Assembly (NCBI RefSeq): GCF_020740535.1
Contig: NZ_CP082362.1
Span: 1,302,001 to 1,366,000 of the forward strand
Reading direction: 5' to 3'
DNA length: 64,000 nt
DNA from: Streptomyces profundus
GTDB taxonomy: Bacteria > Actinomycetota > Actinomycetes > Streptomycetales > Streptomycetaceae
A program made the position numbers and the translations under genes. Below the pieces are notes generated by a model, which had not been told where the DNA came from, searched no databases, and saw only the letters and a list, made by a program, of their open reading frames with translations. Of the stretch, positions 52,665 to 61,720 are shown piece after piece (position 1 is the stretch's first letter; every line of letters begins with the position of its first letter).

Positions 52665-53582
52665 TTGACCACCTCGACCGGATCCCTCGAAACCGCGCCC
52701 GTGGCGTCGGCCGCGCCGCCGACCGCCGCGTCGAAGCCGGCGGGGCCCGCCGGGATCCCGCCCCGCCGCGCCGGCCGTGTCCGCTCCGCGCTGGTCTCCA
52801 CCCTGTACGCGCTGCCCGTCCCCGTGCTGCTGGTGATCCTCTGGGACCGGGGCGTCGAGGGCGCCTGGCTGCTGCCGTTCGGCATCCAGATGGAACATCT
52901 GCCGACGCCGTACGAGGTCGCCCGCCGGTTCGCCGACCTGGCCGTCGGCGGCATCATCGACGACTCCTACAGCGGAACGCTCTGGGAACACCTCTGGGCC
53001 AGCACCAAGCGGGTGCTCCAGGGGTTCGCCCTGGCGGCGGCGGTGGCCATTCCGCTGGGCATCGTGATGGGCCGATCCCGCACGGTCTTCCGCCTGTTGG
53101 AGCCGACGATCAACCTGGTGCGGCCCATTCCGGTGACCGCCTGGGCGCCGCTGTCGCTGCTGATCATCGGCTTCGGCGACCAGTCGACGATCTTCCTGGT
53201 CTTCCTGGCCTCGGTGTTCGCGATCCTGCTGAACACCATCGCCGGGGTCAGGGAGGTGCCGGAGCGGCTGATCGAGGCGGCGGCGATGCTGGGCACCCGG
53301 CCGGCGCGGGCGCTCTACAAGGTGGTGCTGCCGGCCGCCATCCCCAGCATCATCGGCGGGCTGCGGATCGCGCTCGGCCTGGCCTGGGTGATCCTGGTGG
53401 TCGGCGAGACCGTGGGGATCAGCACCGGTCTCGGCGCGATGATCACCCAGGCCAGGGAGCAGTCCCGCACGGATCTGATCGTGGCCGTAATGATCGTGAT
53501 CGGTCTGGCCGGCTTCCTGGCGGACCGGCTTCTGATGTTGCTCGTCCGCCTGATCGGCGGCCGGCGCCCATTGATCAACTGA
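52665..53582 (+). CDS. ABC transporter permease of the NMT1/taurine class
   Basis: A 305-residue permease. A long Ala/Pro cytoplasmic leader (~45) precedes about six helices. The permease-ATPase contact loop is EAAAMLGTRPARALYKVVLP. TTG 52665 has AAGGAG upstream, a rare start, and no better start is in frame. Together with its neighbours it makes a complete importer, unlike the two sugar sets in this window. Confidence 0.85.
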   Translation: MTTSTGSLETAPVASAAPPTAASKPAGPAGIPPRRAGRVRSALVSTLYALPVPVLLVILWDRGVEGAWLLPFGIQMEHLPTPYEVARRFADLAVGGIIDDSYSGTLWEHLWASTKRVLQGFALAAAVAIPLGIVMGRSRTVFRLLEPTINLVRPIPVTAWAPLSLLIIGFGDQSTIFLVFLASVFAILLNTIAGVREVPERLIEAAAMLGTRPARALYKVVLPAAIPSIIGGLRIALGLAWVILVVGETVGISTGLGAMITQAREQSRTDLIVAVMIVIGLAGFLADRLLMLLVRLIGGRRPLIN

Positions 53583-53651
53583 CCCCCGGCGGCCCCCCGT
53601 TCCCGGAGGACCGCGTGTACCGGACCACGACGAGCGAAGGAGCGCGCCACC

Positions 53652-54458
53652 GTGCCGACATCCCCATCCACCCCGCAGGCCGTGCCGGCCGGCATCGCGA
53701 TCGACGACCTGGGCAAGCGTTACCCGGGCTCGGCCGCCTTCGCCATGGACGGGGTGACCATCGATATCGCCGAGGGCGAGTTCATCTGCGTGGTCGGAGC
53801 CAGCGGGTGCGGAAAGTCAACCCTGCTGCGCATCCTGGCCGGCTTCGAGACCGCGACCAAGGGCACCGTCCGGGTCGGTGGCCAGCCGGTGAAGGGCCCG
53901 GGGCCCGACCGGGCCGTCGTCTTCCAGGACTACGGGCTCTTCCCCTGGCTGACCGTCGCCGAGAACATCGCCTACGGGCCCAAGCAGGCCGGGTTGCCCA
54001 AGGCGACCGTGCGCGAGCGCACCGCGCGGGCGCTGGACGCCGTCGGGCTGGCCAGGGTCGAGCGGTCGTTCCCCCATCAGCTCTCCGGCGGCATGCAGCA
54101 ACGCGTGGCCATCGCCCGGGTGTTGGCCAACAACCCCGCCGTCCTGCTGATGGACGAGCCGTTCGGCGCGCTGGACGCGCTGACCCGTTCCGCCATGCAG
54201 GCCGAGCTCCAGCGCATCCACCGCGAGGCCGGGGTGACCGTCGTCTTCGTCACCCACAGCATCGAGGAGGCCGTCTACCTCGCCGACCGGGTGGTGGTGA
54301 TGGCCGGCGGCTCGGCGCACGGCAACGCCGGCTATGTCAGGGAGGTCGTGGGCATCGAGCTGCCGGCCGGACGCGACACCACCTCACCCGAGTTCAACGC
54401 GCTCAAGCGCCGCATCGACGCCCTGGTCCACCAGGGCAACGAGGCCGCCGCGGCCTGA
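53652..54458 (+). CDS. ABC transporter ATP-binding protein (nitrate/taurine type)
   Basis: A 268-residue ATPase. Walker A is GASGCGKST (~49-57), Q loop VVFQDYGLFPWL, signature LSGGMQQR (~143-150), Walker B VLLMDEPFGALDAL (~163-176), switch His VTHS (~200). This architecture is typical of TauB/SsuB-like subunits. GTG 53652 begins it, 70 bp after the permease. The C-terminal ~35 residues form a short regulatory-type extension. Confidence 0.92.
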   Translation: MPTSPSTPQAVPAGIAIDDLGKRYPGSAAFAMDGVTIDIAEGEFICVVGASGCGKSTLLRILAGFETATKGTVRVGGQPVKGPGPDRAVVFQDYGLFPWLTVAENIAYGPKQAGLPKATVRERTARALDAVGLARVERSFPHQLSGGMQQRVAIARVLANNPAVLLMDEPFGALDALTRSAMQAELQRIHREAGVTVVFVTHSIEEAVYLADRVVVMAGGSAHGNAGYVREVVGIELPAGRDTTSPEFNALKRRIDALVHQGNEAAAA

Positions 54459-54495
54459 CCCACCCCCCGTCACCACCTCAGGAACGAGAGCCACC

Positions 54496-55791
54496 ATGCC
54501 CCAGCCCCACGCCCCCGAGGGACCGTTCGACCTGCTGCTGAGAGGCGGACGGGTCGTCGATCCGGCCGCCGGCATCGACGAGGTGCGCGATGTGGCGATC
54601 GCCGAGGGACGGATCGTCGCCGTCGCCCCCGACCTCTCCCCCGCCGGCGCCCGCACGGTCGTGGAGGTCGGCGGCCGACTGGTGCTGCCCGGACTGATCG
54701 ACACCCACGGCCATATCTACCAGCATGTCACCGGCCGCTTCGGCCTCAACGCCGATCTGGTCGGGGTGCGTTCGGGCGTGACCACGGTGGTGGACCAGGG
54801 CGGCCCGTCCTGCATGACGCTGCCGGGCTACCGCCACCATGTCGCCGAGACCTCGCGCACCCGCTGCCTGGCCTTTCTCTCCGCCTACCTGGTCGGAGGG
54901 CTCGAAGGGCACCTCTACAGCCAGCTCTACAGCCCCGATGGCGTCGATGTCGCGGCGACCGTCGCGTCGGCGCTGGCCAACCAGGACCTGGTGCGCGGCA
55001 TCAAGGCACACGCCGAGATCGGCGGCTTCGCCCGCTGGGGCATCCGGGTCATCGAACTGGCGGCGGACATCGCCCACCAGGCACAGCTGCCCCTCTATGT
55101 TCACTTCGGTCAGCTCTGGGGCCTTCCGGAGAGCGGCAACAACGGGGAGGACGCGGACACCATCATCGAGCGGGTCATCCCCCTGCTGGACGAGGGCGAT
55201 GTGCTGGCGCACCCGTTCACCCGGCACCCGGGCGGCTTCGTCAACCGGGAGGGCCAGGTGCACACGGTGATCAGGGCCGCGCTGGACCGGGGGCTCAAGG
55301 TGGACGTCGGCCACGGCAGCCACTTCTCCTACCGGCTGGCCCGCACCGCGCTTCGGGCCGGTGTCATACCTGACACACTGGGCGCCGATATGCACGGTTA
55401 CAACACTCATGTGCCGGCACCCCCGGGGACACCCGAGGAGCATCCGGACGACGAGAACCACCCGTTCCTCGGACAGGCCCGCTTCAGCCTGGTGCAGGCG
55501 ATGAGCTCGCTGCTGGCCCTGGGGCTGCCACTGAACGAGGTGGTGCCCATGGTGACGACCAACCCGGCACGGATGCTGGGCCTCCAGGACGAGTTGGGCT
55601 CACTGGCACCCGGCCGGACCGCCGATGTCACGGTGCTCGACGACGAGCGCGGCGCCTTCCTGCTGCGGGACAACGAGGGCACCGAGGTCGTCACCGACCG
55701 GCTGCTCCGCCCCGCGTTCTGCCTGCGCGCCGGGGAGCGGTTCGACGCGGACTCGCCGCTGCTGCCGACGCCCGAGCCCGTGCCGGCGTGA
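54496..55791 (+). CDS. Amidohydrolase/dihydroorotase-like metallohydrolase
   Basis: A 431-residue amidohydrolase-superfamily enzyme. Metal ligands are HxH in DTHGHIYQH (~70-75), a possible carboxylated Lys (RGIKAHAE), His (YVHFGQ), His (LAHPFTRHPGG) and Asp (TLGADMHG). N- and C-terminal strands make the usual sandwich (LLLRGGRVVDPAAGIDE; SLAPGRTADVTVLDD). It is close to deacetylase/cyclic-amidohydrolase branches and could open a cyclic imide, ureide or lactam, but this is inference. ATG 54496 follows GAACGAGAG. It ends overlapping the next gene by GTGA. Confidence 0.83.
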   Translation: MPQPHAPEGPFDLLLRGGRVVDPAAGIDEVRDVAIAEGRIVAVAPDLSPAGARTVVEVGGRLVLPGLIDTHGHIYQHVTGRFGLNADLVGVRSGVTTVVDQGGPSCMTLPGYRHHVAETSRTRCLAFLSAYLVGGLEGHLYSQLYSPDGVDVAATVASALANQDLVRGIKAHAEIGGFARWGIRVIELAADIAHQAQLPLYVHFGQLWGLPESGNNGEDADTIIERVIPLLDEGDVLAHPFTRHPGGFVNREGQVHTVIRAALDRGLKVDVGHGSHFSYRLARTALRAGVIPDTLGADMHGYNTHVPAPPGTPEEHPDDENHPFLGQARFSLVQAMSSLLALGLPLNEVVPMVTTNPARMLGLQDELGSLAPGRTADVTVLDDERGAFLLRDNEGTEVVTDRLLRPAFCLRAGERFDADSPLLPTPEPVPA

Positions 55792-56618
55792 GCGGCGCTG
55801 ATCCCGGGGCCCGCCGGTCCCGGCCGGACCGGACCGCCGCCTATGACAACAACGCGGCCGTCGCGGACAGCGCCGCCCTGGTCCGGGAGCGCGACGCGGC
55901 CTCCGCCGCCTACCGTTCGGCGCATCCCCACGGCCTGGATATTCCCTATGGCGAACGGGAGAGGAACCGCGTCGACCTCTATCGGGGGGCCCACCCCGAG
56001 GCGCCCTGCCTGGTCTTCCTGCACGGCGGCTACTGGCAGCGCAACGGCCGGGAGGGCTTCGCCGCCGTCGCGGCCGGCGTGCGCCGGCACGGCTGGTCGG
56101 CCGCGCTGCCCGGCTACACCCTGGCCCCGGCCGCCTCGTTGACGGAGATCGTCGCCGAGGTCAGGCTGGCCCTCGACTGGCTGACCGCGAACGGCCCCGC
56201 CCATGGCATCGCCGGCCCGCTGCTGCTGGCCGGCTGGTCGGCCGGCGCGCAGCTGGCCGCGCTCGTCCTCGACCACCCGGGGGTGCGCGCCGGGCTGGCG
56301 ATCTCCGGCGTCTACGAGTTGGGCCCGCTGCGGGACACGGCGCTCAACGAGGCGCTGGCCCTGACCGACGACGAGGTGGCACGGCTCTCCCCGCTGCGGC
56401 TGCCGCCCGTGCCCAAGCCGCTGACGATCGCCCACGGCACCGGGGAGCTGCCGGCCCTGGTCGCCGACGCCGAGGCGCTGGCGCGGCTGCGGGCGGCGGC
56501 CGGCGCCCCGGGCGATCTGATGCCGATTCGCGATCGCGACCATTTCACTGTGCTGGGGGAACTGGCCTCCCCCGACGGTGCCCTGACCCGGGCGGCCCTG
56601 GCCGCGCTGGCGTCCTGA
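55788..56618 (+). CDS. Alpha/beta hydrolase, arylformamidase-like
   Basis: A 276-residue alpha/beta hydrolase. The oxyanion-hole motif HGGYW (~79-83) and nucleophile elbow GWSAG (~149-153) are those of kynurenine formamidase-like enzymes, which hydrolyse N-formyl amides. A His in RDHFTVL (~252) completes the triad. GTG 55788 overlaps the amidohydrolase stop. As last gene of the operon it adds a fourth hydrolase, compatible with stepwise breakdown of a formyl- or acyl-amide. Confidence 0.82.
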   Translation: MSGADPGARRSRPDRTAAYDNNAAVADSAALVRERDAASAAYRSAHPHGLDIPYGERERNRVDLYRGAHPEAPCLVFLHGGYWQRNGREGFAAVAAGVRRHGWSAALPGYTLAPAASLTEIVAEVRLALDWLTANGPAHGIAGPLLLAGWSAGAQLAALVLDHPGVRAGLAISGVYELGPLRDTALNEALALTDDEVARLSPLRLPPVPKPLTIAHGTGELPALVADAEALARLRAAAGAPGDLMPIRDRDHFTVLGELASPDGALTRAALAALAS

Positions 56619-56647
56619 CGAGTGCCGAAAAGTACTGACCGGTTCTG

Positions 56648-57340
56648 ATGGAGGAGTCTTCGGTGGGTTCGACGCGACCGGCGCGGCTGGCGCTGGTGCT
56701 GATGGTGGTGCTCACCTTTGTCACCGGCGTGGTGGACGCCGTGGGCTTTCTGGGGCTTGACCGGGTCTTCACCGGCAATATGACCGGCAATATCGTCATC
56801 CTCGGCATGGGCGCGGCCGGCGCCGACGAACTGCCGGTGCTGGGCCCCTCGGTGGCGCTGGTGGCCTTCGCGGCGGGCGCGCTGACGGCCGGCCTGCTGC
56901 TCCGGGCGAGCCCCGCCGGCTGGTCGGGCCGCGTCACCGCGCTGTTGGGGGCGCAAACCGGCATCCTCGCGGCGCTGACCCTGGCGTTGGCGCTGGTGGA
57001 CGAGCACCCCGGCTCGCTGGCCCAACTCGCCATCGCCGCCGGCACGGCCGCGCCGATGGGCAGCCAGGCGGCGGTGGCCCGCAGGGTCGGGGTGGCCGAG
57101 ATGACCACGGTGGTCGTCACCTCGACGCTGACGATGTTGGCCAGCGAGTCCTTCCCCCGGGGCGGCCGGGCGGCCCTGTTCAACCGCAGGATGGCGGCCA
57201 TCCTCGCCATCTTCCTCGGCGCCGTGGTGGGCGCCCTGCTGCTCCACGCCCATCTGGCCCTGCCGATGGCCCTGGCAGCCGCCGCCTCCGGCGCGGTGAC
57301 CCTCATCGGCCACACCCGACTGCGCGGGCGGACGCTGTGA
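56648..57340 (+). CDS. DUF1275 (YoaK) family membrane protein
   Basis: A 230-residue protein with about six helices. The family motif is GVVDAVGFLGLDRVFTGNMTGNIV near the N-terminus. Function is not established in this family. It follows the amide operon by 29 bp on the same strand and could be co-transcribed; it may also be independent. Confidence 0.82.
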   Translation: MEESSVGSTRPARLALVLMVVLTFVTGVVDAVGFLGLDRVFTGNMTGNIVILGMGAAGADELPVLGPSVALVAFAAGALTAGLLLRASPAGWSGRVTALLGAQTGILAALTLALALVDEHPGSLAQLAIAAGTAAPMGSQAAVARRVGVAEMTTVVVTSTLTMLASESFPRGGRAALFNRRMAAILAIFLGAVVGALLLHAHLALPMALAAAASGAVTLIGHTRLRGRTL

Positions 57341-57416
57341 CCGGGCGCGGGCCTCGAAGGGTCGCGACTTGCGAACCGTTGCGTTTGAGCCAGCCGGAAG
57401 CGGCTAGGCGATAGGC

Positions 57417-57707
57417 ATGGCCTCTTCAAGAGTGAAGCTCGGACCGCTGGCATCGGTGATCGCGGTTGTCGCCAACGTGGTGGCCTCCATCATCGGCCTG
57501 TGGATACTGCTCTACCTCCTGGACGCCAACCCCGATAACGCCCTGGTCGATTTCAGCCATGACGCGTCGCGCTGGTTGGCAAGCTGGTCACACGACCTCT
57601 TTACCTTCGATCAGGAATGGGCCCGCGTCGTGGGCGGCTACGGTCTGGCGGCCGTGGTCTACGCCCTCATCGGCAACTTCGCGGCAGCCCGCCTCCGCCG
57701 CTACTAG
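57417..57707 (+). CDS. Small conserved-looking membrane protein
   Basis: A 96-residue protein with two hydrophobic segments (VIAVVANVVASIIGLWILLYLL and VVGGYGLAAVVYALIGNFAA) separated by an acidic, Trp-rich loop and ending in RLRRY. ATG 57417. Function unknown. It is the gene before the Hsp90-like ATPase (113 bp) and may be its membrane partner, but nothing in sequence proves that. Confidence 0.65.
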   Translation: MASSRVKLGPLASVIAVVANVVASIIGLWILLYLLDANPDNALVDFSHDASRWLASWSHDLFTFDQEWARVVGGYGLAAVVYALIGNFAAARLRRY

Positions 57708-57820
57708 CCTCCGGCGCACCGCCACCCCCCGCTGTCCCTCACTCGTTCGGGTGACCGAAGTGGCCCTCGGCTTACCGTCGTTGGTCTAGGTTCGGACGGG
57801 GACAGTGGGGAGGCGGGGCG

Positions 57821-60800
57821 TTGCGGCAGGATGGGACCCGGAACGTGGTCGGGGGGAACGCGAGCGTCGGCGGCCTGGTCCAGGCTCAGACGGTCGGGTC
57901 CGTGCACTTCCACGGGCAGCAACCGCCGGCGGCGCCCGTGCCCGTGGACCCGTGGGCACGCGCGGTCGCCGACTCCCCCGTGTGGCGGCGGATCCCCTCG
58001 GACCGGGAGCACACCGACCACCGACGGGCGGCCGTCGCCACCGCCGTCGAACTGGCCCGGCTGCGCGACGCGTCGAGCGAGCCGCTCGCCGAGGACCCAT
58101 GGTCCGACGAAGGATTCCCGCACCGCTTCCTGGAGAACCTGGGACGCCTGCTGGACGCCCCACCCCCCGGCCTGGACCTCTACCCGGCCGAGGCCGCGCT
58201 GCTGGTCCTGCTGCCCTTTCTCCATCAGGCGCACAACCTGCGCCGCGCGGCGGAGTCGGCGCCGAGCGCCCGCCCCGACTCGCTGACTCCCGAGCCCGCG
58301 CCCGCGACCGCGCCCGAGGACGAACGGAAGGCTTTCGAGGCGTTCGCCGACGCGCACCGGTCCCTGGTCCGACGCGCCCTGCGCAGGCCGGGCGCCGAGC
58401 CGGCGGTCGGCTGGTGGCTCCACCACCGGCGGCTGGCCCAGCGGGACGACCTGTCCGGACTGAGCCTTCTGCTGACCGATCTCGGCCCCTGCGCCCGGGA
58501 GTTGGGCGAAGCGCTCGCCCCGCGCCGGGTCACCGCACTGCTCCATGGCCTGCGGCGGGGCCCCGACGTCTGCCATCCGGAGTTCCTCGGCACGCTCCCC
58601 GCCGAGGACACGGTCCGCTGTATCAGCGGACACCAGCGGATCAGGGACCAACGCCTCGCCCTGATCGCGGCGTTGGCCCACGGGATGGCGATCGAGATGA
58701 CCGCCCTCCCCGATATCGTGGTCGAGCATCTGGCGACCCCCCACCCCGTGGACCTCGCCGCGCTGCGCGCCACGCTGGACGCGGCACACTGGGGTGGTTC
58801 CCCCGAACTCCCCGTGCTGCGCGCCGAATGCCACCACGAGGCGGTGGTCGAGGGGCTACGCGAGTACGCGGGCCGCGTCGACGAACTGCTGCACGCGGTG
58901 CGCCGCACGGTGCGGGAACGCGTCCCGCCACCGATGCCCACCCTGCCGACCCGCCTCTCCGCTCACGAGGTCGCCCCGGCCCAGGGCACGTTCGACAACT
59001 ACGGCCAGTTCCGCGACGAAGGCCGCCAGTTGCTCAACATGGCGATGGGCGTTCAGCTCTACAAGGAACGTGACCTGGCGGTCCGGGAGTTGTACCAGAA
59101 CGCGCTCGACGCCTGCCGCTACCGCAGGGCCCGCACCGAGTACCTCGGCCGCACGGGCGGGGGCGAGACGGTCTACTCCGGCGAGATCGCCTTCGAGCAG
59201 GGCGTGGACGAGGAGGGCCGGCCGTTCCTGGACTGCGTGGACAACGGCGTCGGCATGGGCGAGTCCGAACTGCGCGGCGTCTTCTCCCGCGCGGGCGCGC
59301 GCTTCGCCGAACAGCTGGAGTTCACCCTGGAACGCGCGGAGTGGGAGGCCCTGGACCCGCCGGTGCGGCTCCACCCCAACAGCCGTTTCGGCATCGGGGT
59401 GTTGAGCTACTTCATGCTGGCCGACGAGATCCGCGTCACCACCTGCCGCATGGGCCAGAACGGCGTCCCCGGCCCCCTCCTCGAAGTCTCGATCTGCGGC
59501 CCGGACCATCTCTTCCGCATCGTCCGACTCTCCGACCGGGGCCACCCCGGCACCACGGTCCGGCTGTTCCTCCGCGCTGACGTCCTGCCGGCCGACTGGT
59601 CGGCCGTGGATGTGCTCGAACGCCTCCTGGGCATCGCGGAGTTCACGACCATCGCGCGGAAGGGGTCCAGGAACAGCGTCTGGGAGCCAGGGGTGTTGCG
59701 GACCAGGAAGGTGGATCCGCACCGGGAGGACTTCGGTCTCAACGCCCACGGCGCGCTGGTCCCCTGCCCGGACCCGCCCGAGGACAGCCAGATCATCTGG
59801 TGCGAACACGGCGGCGCGGTACTGGTGGACGGCCTGCTGGTGGGGACCAACAACCGGTACGGGGGCAAGCTGGTCGGCGCGGTCGTCAACCTCATCGGGC
59901 GGCGTGCCCCCGCTCAGCTGTCGGTGGACCGCAGAGAGGTGATCGACGACCTTCGGCCGGTCCTGGACGACCTGTTGAGTGCGGGCACGGACGCCCTGAT
60001 GACGAGTGAACTGCCCAGCTTCGAGTGGTTCTGCCGGGTCGCCGACTTCGGTGTTCTGCTGGCCGACCTCCTGGGAGAGGCCCTCCTGGCAGCGGGCAGA
60101 GGGTTCGCCGACCGGGCTTGGAGGATCGATGTCGCCGAGAGCGGCCTCTTCCCCGGCGACCCCGACCTACTCCGCTCCGGGCTGATCAGGGGTTCCGGAT
60201 ACTCCGCCAACGGCTGGACCAGGAGGCTAGGTTCCCTCCCGGACCATATCTACCTCTGGCGGCTACTCGCCCACCGCCCCACCCGGTTGCTCGCCCAGCT
60301 GACCGCGCTCTGCCCGGAGATCGACGCCGTGGGGCCCGTGCACAGGGCGAGACCATCCGACCAGTGGCTGATCTACCGGCGGTGGGGTGGCGGTCGAACG
60401 TTCATGGCTGCGCCGCTGACTCTGGAACTGCGCCAACTGGCAGGGATCAGCGAGACGCTGAGGTCGACCCCGCCGGTCATCGCACGGCGACTGCTGGCTC
60501 TGGGACTTGTCAAGACCGAACCCCAACGCTGGTCAGCGGCGGCGCCCCTTACCGGGGAGCTGGCCAGGGGGTTCGTCAACACCTCCCTCCCCGCGCCGGG
60601 CGAACCGTTCCCCGCGAGCGACCTGCTCGCAGCGGCTCGGGACGCCGAGAAGAGCCCGGCCGTGGTGGCCGCCCGGCTCAGGGAGTTCGGGGTCCTGGTA
60701 ACGGACGAGGACGTGCGAGTCGCCCATGCCGCCCTGGAGGGCGATGGACTGCTGTGGAAGGACCCCGCCAACTCCTCCCTCGGCTGTCTCGACCCCCAAG

Positions 60801-61705
60801 TGCCTGTCTCTCTGGGCCATGTGGCGAACGTGAGTCGGGCCTTCGACCTACCTGTGCCGGAGGTCCGCCGACGGCTCGCGGCCTATGGGCTGCAGATAGA
60901 CCAGGGCCCGCTGCCACACCGTCCTGCCCCGGCCATGACGGTGCTGCTGAGCCAGGACGGAGACGGGCGGCCTCCCTGGTTGGCCCCGGGGGAACGGGTG
61001 GTCCCCGAAGCCGTGCTCCGAGCAGCGGAGACCCTCCAACTCCCGGTGGGTCAGGTAGTGGAGCAGCTGGCCGAACTGGGCTTTGCGCCCTCGGTGCCAC
61101 CGCCGGCCGATGCGAGCCCCGCCGACCTGCCGTACCTGTATGACGAGTCAGCCGAGGCTCCCGCGCGCCCTCCCGGGCCCCTCTCCTACGATGCCGTCGT
61201 CGAGAAGACGGCTGACCTGGAGGAACTGCGCCACAAGCTGAGCCGCCTGCGGGACTACGGGTTCGACATCCCGTTGCGGGTGCCTGACTACCCGAGCCGC
61301 CTGGATCGGGAGATTCTGAGCGGCTCCGGCCCCTTCATCTGGTGGCGCCTCCCCACCGACGAACCGGTTCCGTTCAACCGCGTCCTCCTGGCGTCACGCG
61401 AGTTGGGCGCGACACCACGGGAGATCGCCGGACGGCTGAAGGCCTATGGCGTGGGAACGTCCCGCGAGGATCTTCCGCGGGGCCTCACATTCATCGATGC
61501 CCTGGATCTCCTCCGGGCCCACGAGTTGGAGGAGTACGAACCCCCCGAGCCCGGCCACTTCCCGCTCCACTACCTCCACCACGCCGCCCTGGAACGGGAG
61601 ACCTCCCTCACGCAGGTGGTCTCCTGGCTGCGCCAGCTCGGCGTGGCCGTGCCCGATCCCGCCGAGACGATCAGGGCGGCGCTCCGGCGGGTGCCGCTCG
61701 CCTGA
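57821..61705 (+). CDS. Hsp90-like GHKL ATPase with seven winged-helix-like repeats
   Basis: A 1294-residue protein. TTG 57821 is preceded by GGGGAGG at seven bases and is the only start giving the N-terminal motif. Residues ~7-32 (NVVGGNASVGGLVQAQTV, then GSVHFH) resemble the Gly/Val-rich amyloid-signalling motif common at N-termini of Streptomyces conflict proteins. A ~350-residue helical region follows. The GHKL ATPase has N box VRELYQNALDA (~421), G1 VDNGVGM (~473), G2 NSRFGIGVLSYFM (~520), G3 HPGTTVRLFL (~575), all as in Hsp90. From ~868, seven repeats at ~65-residue period run to the end. Function unknown; a defence or signalling role is inference. Confidence 0.85.
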   Translation: MRQDGTRNVVGGNASVGGLVQAQTVGSVHFHGQQPPAAPVPVDPWARAVADSPVWRRIPSDREHTDHRRAAVATAVELARLRDASSEPLAEDPWSDEGFPHRFLENLGRLLDAPPPGLDLYPAEAALLVLLPFLHQAHNLRRAAESAPSARPDSLTPEPAPATAPEDERKAFEAFADAHRSLVRRALRRPGAEPAVGWWLHHRRLAQRDDLSGLSLLLTDLGPCARELGEALAPRRVTALLHGLRRGPDVCHPEFLGTLPAEDTVRCISGHQRIRDQRLALIAALAHGMAIEMTALPDIVVEHLATPHPVDLAALRATLDAAHWGGSPELPVLRAECHHEAVVEGLREYAGRVDELLHAVRRTVRERVPPPMPTLPTRLSAHEVAPAQGTFDNYGQFRDEGRQLLNMAMGVQLYKERDLAVRELYQNALDACRYRRARTEYLGRTGGGETVYSGEIAFEQGVDEEGRPFLDCVDNGVGMGESELRGVFSRAGARFAEQLEFTLERAEWEALDPPVRLHPNSRFGIGVLSYFMLADEIRVTTCRMGQNGVPGPLLEVSICGPDHLFRIVRLSDRGHPGTTVRLFLRADVLPADWSAVDVLERLLGIAEFTTIARKGSRNSVWEPGVLRTRKVDPHREDFGLNAHGALVPCPDPPEDSQIIWCEHGGAVLVDGLLVGTNNRYGGKLVGAVVNLIGRRAPAQLSVDRREVIDDLRPVLDDLLSAGTDALMTSELPSFEWFCRVADFGVLLADLLGEALLAAGRGFADRAWRIDVAESGLFPGDPDLLRSGLIRGSGYSANGWTRRLGSLPDHIYLWRLLAHRPTRLLAQLTALCPEIDAVGPVHRARPSDQWLIYRRWGGGRTFMAAPLTLELRQLAGISETLRSTPPVIARRLLALGLVKTEPQRWSAAAPLTGELARGFVNTSLPAPGEPFPASDLLAAARDAEKSPAVVAARLREFGVLVTDEDVRVAHAALEGDGLLWKDPANSSLGCLDPQVPVSLGHVANVSRAFDLPVPEVRRRLAAYGLQIDQGPLPHRPAPAMTVLLSQDGDGRPPWLAPGERVVPEAVLRAAETLQLPVGQVVEQLAELGFAPSVPPPADASPADLPYLYDESAEAPARPPGPLSYDAVVEKTADLEELRHKLSRLRDYGFDIPLRVPDYPSRLDREILSGSGPFIWWRLPTDEPVPFNRVLLASRELGATPREIAGRLKAYGVGTSREDLPRGLTFIDALDLLRAHELEEYEPPEPGHFPLHYLHHAALERETSLTQVVSWLRQLGVAVPDPAETIRAALRRVPLA

Positions 61706-61720
61706 GCGGAGCGCGCGCCG

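Noticed and set aside
57821..61705. HtpG (housekeeping Hsp90)
   Set aside because: The ATPase motifs match, but length, the N-terminal motif and repeat-rich C-terminus differ completely from HtpG.
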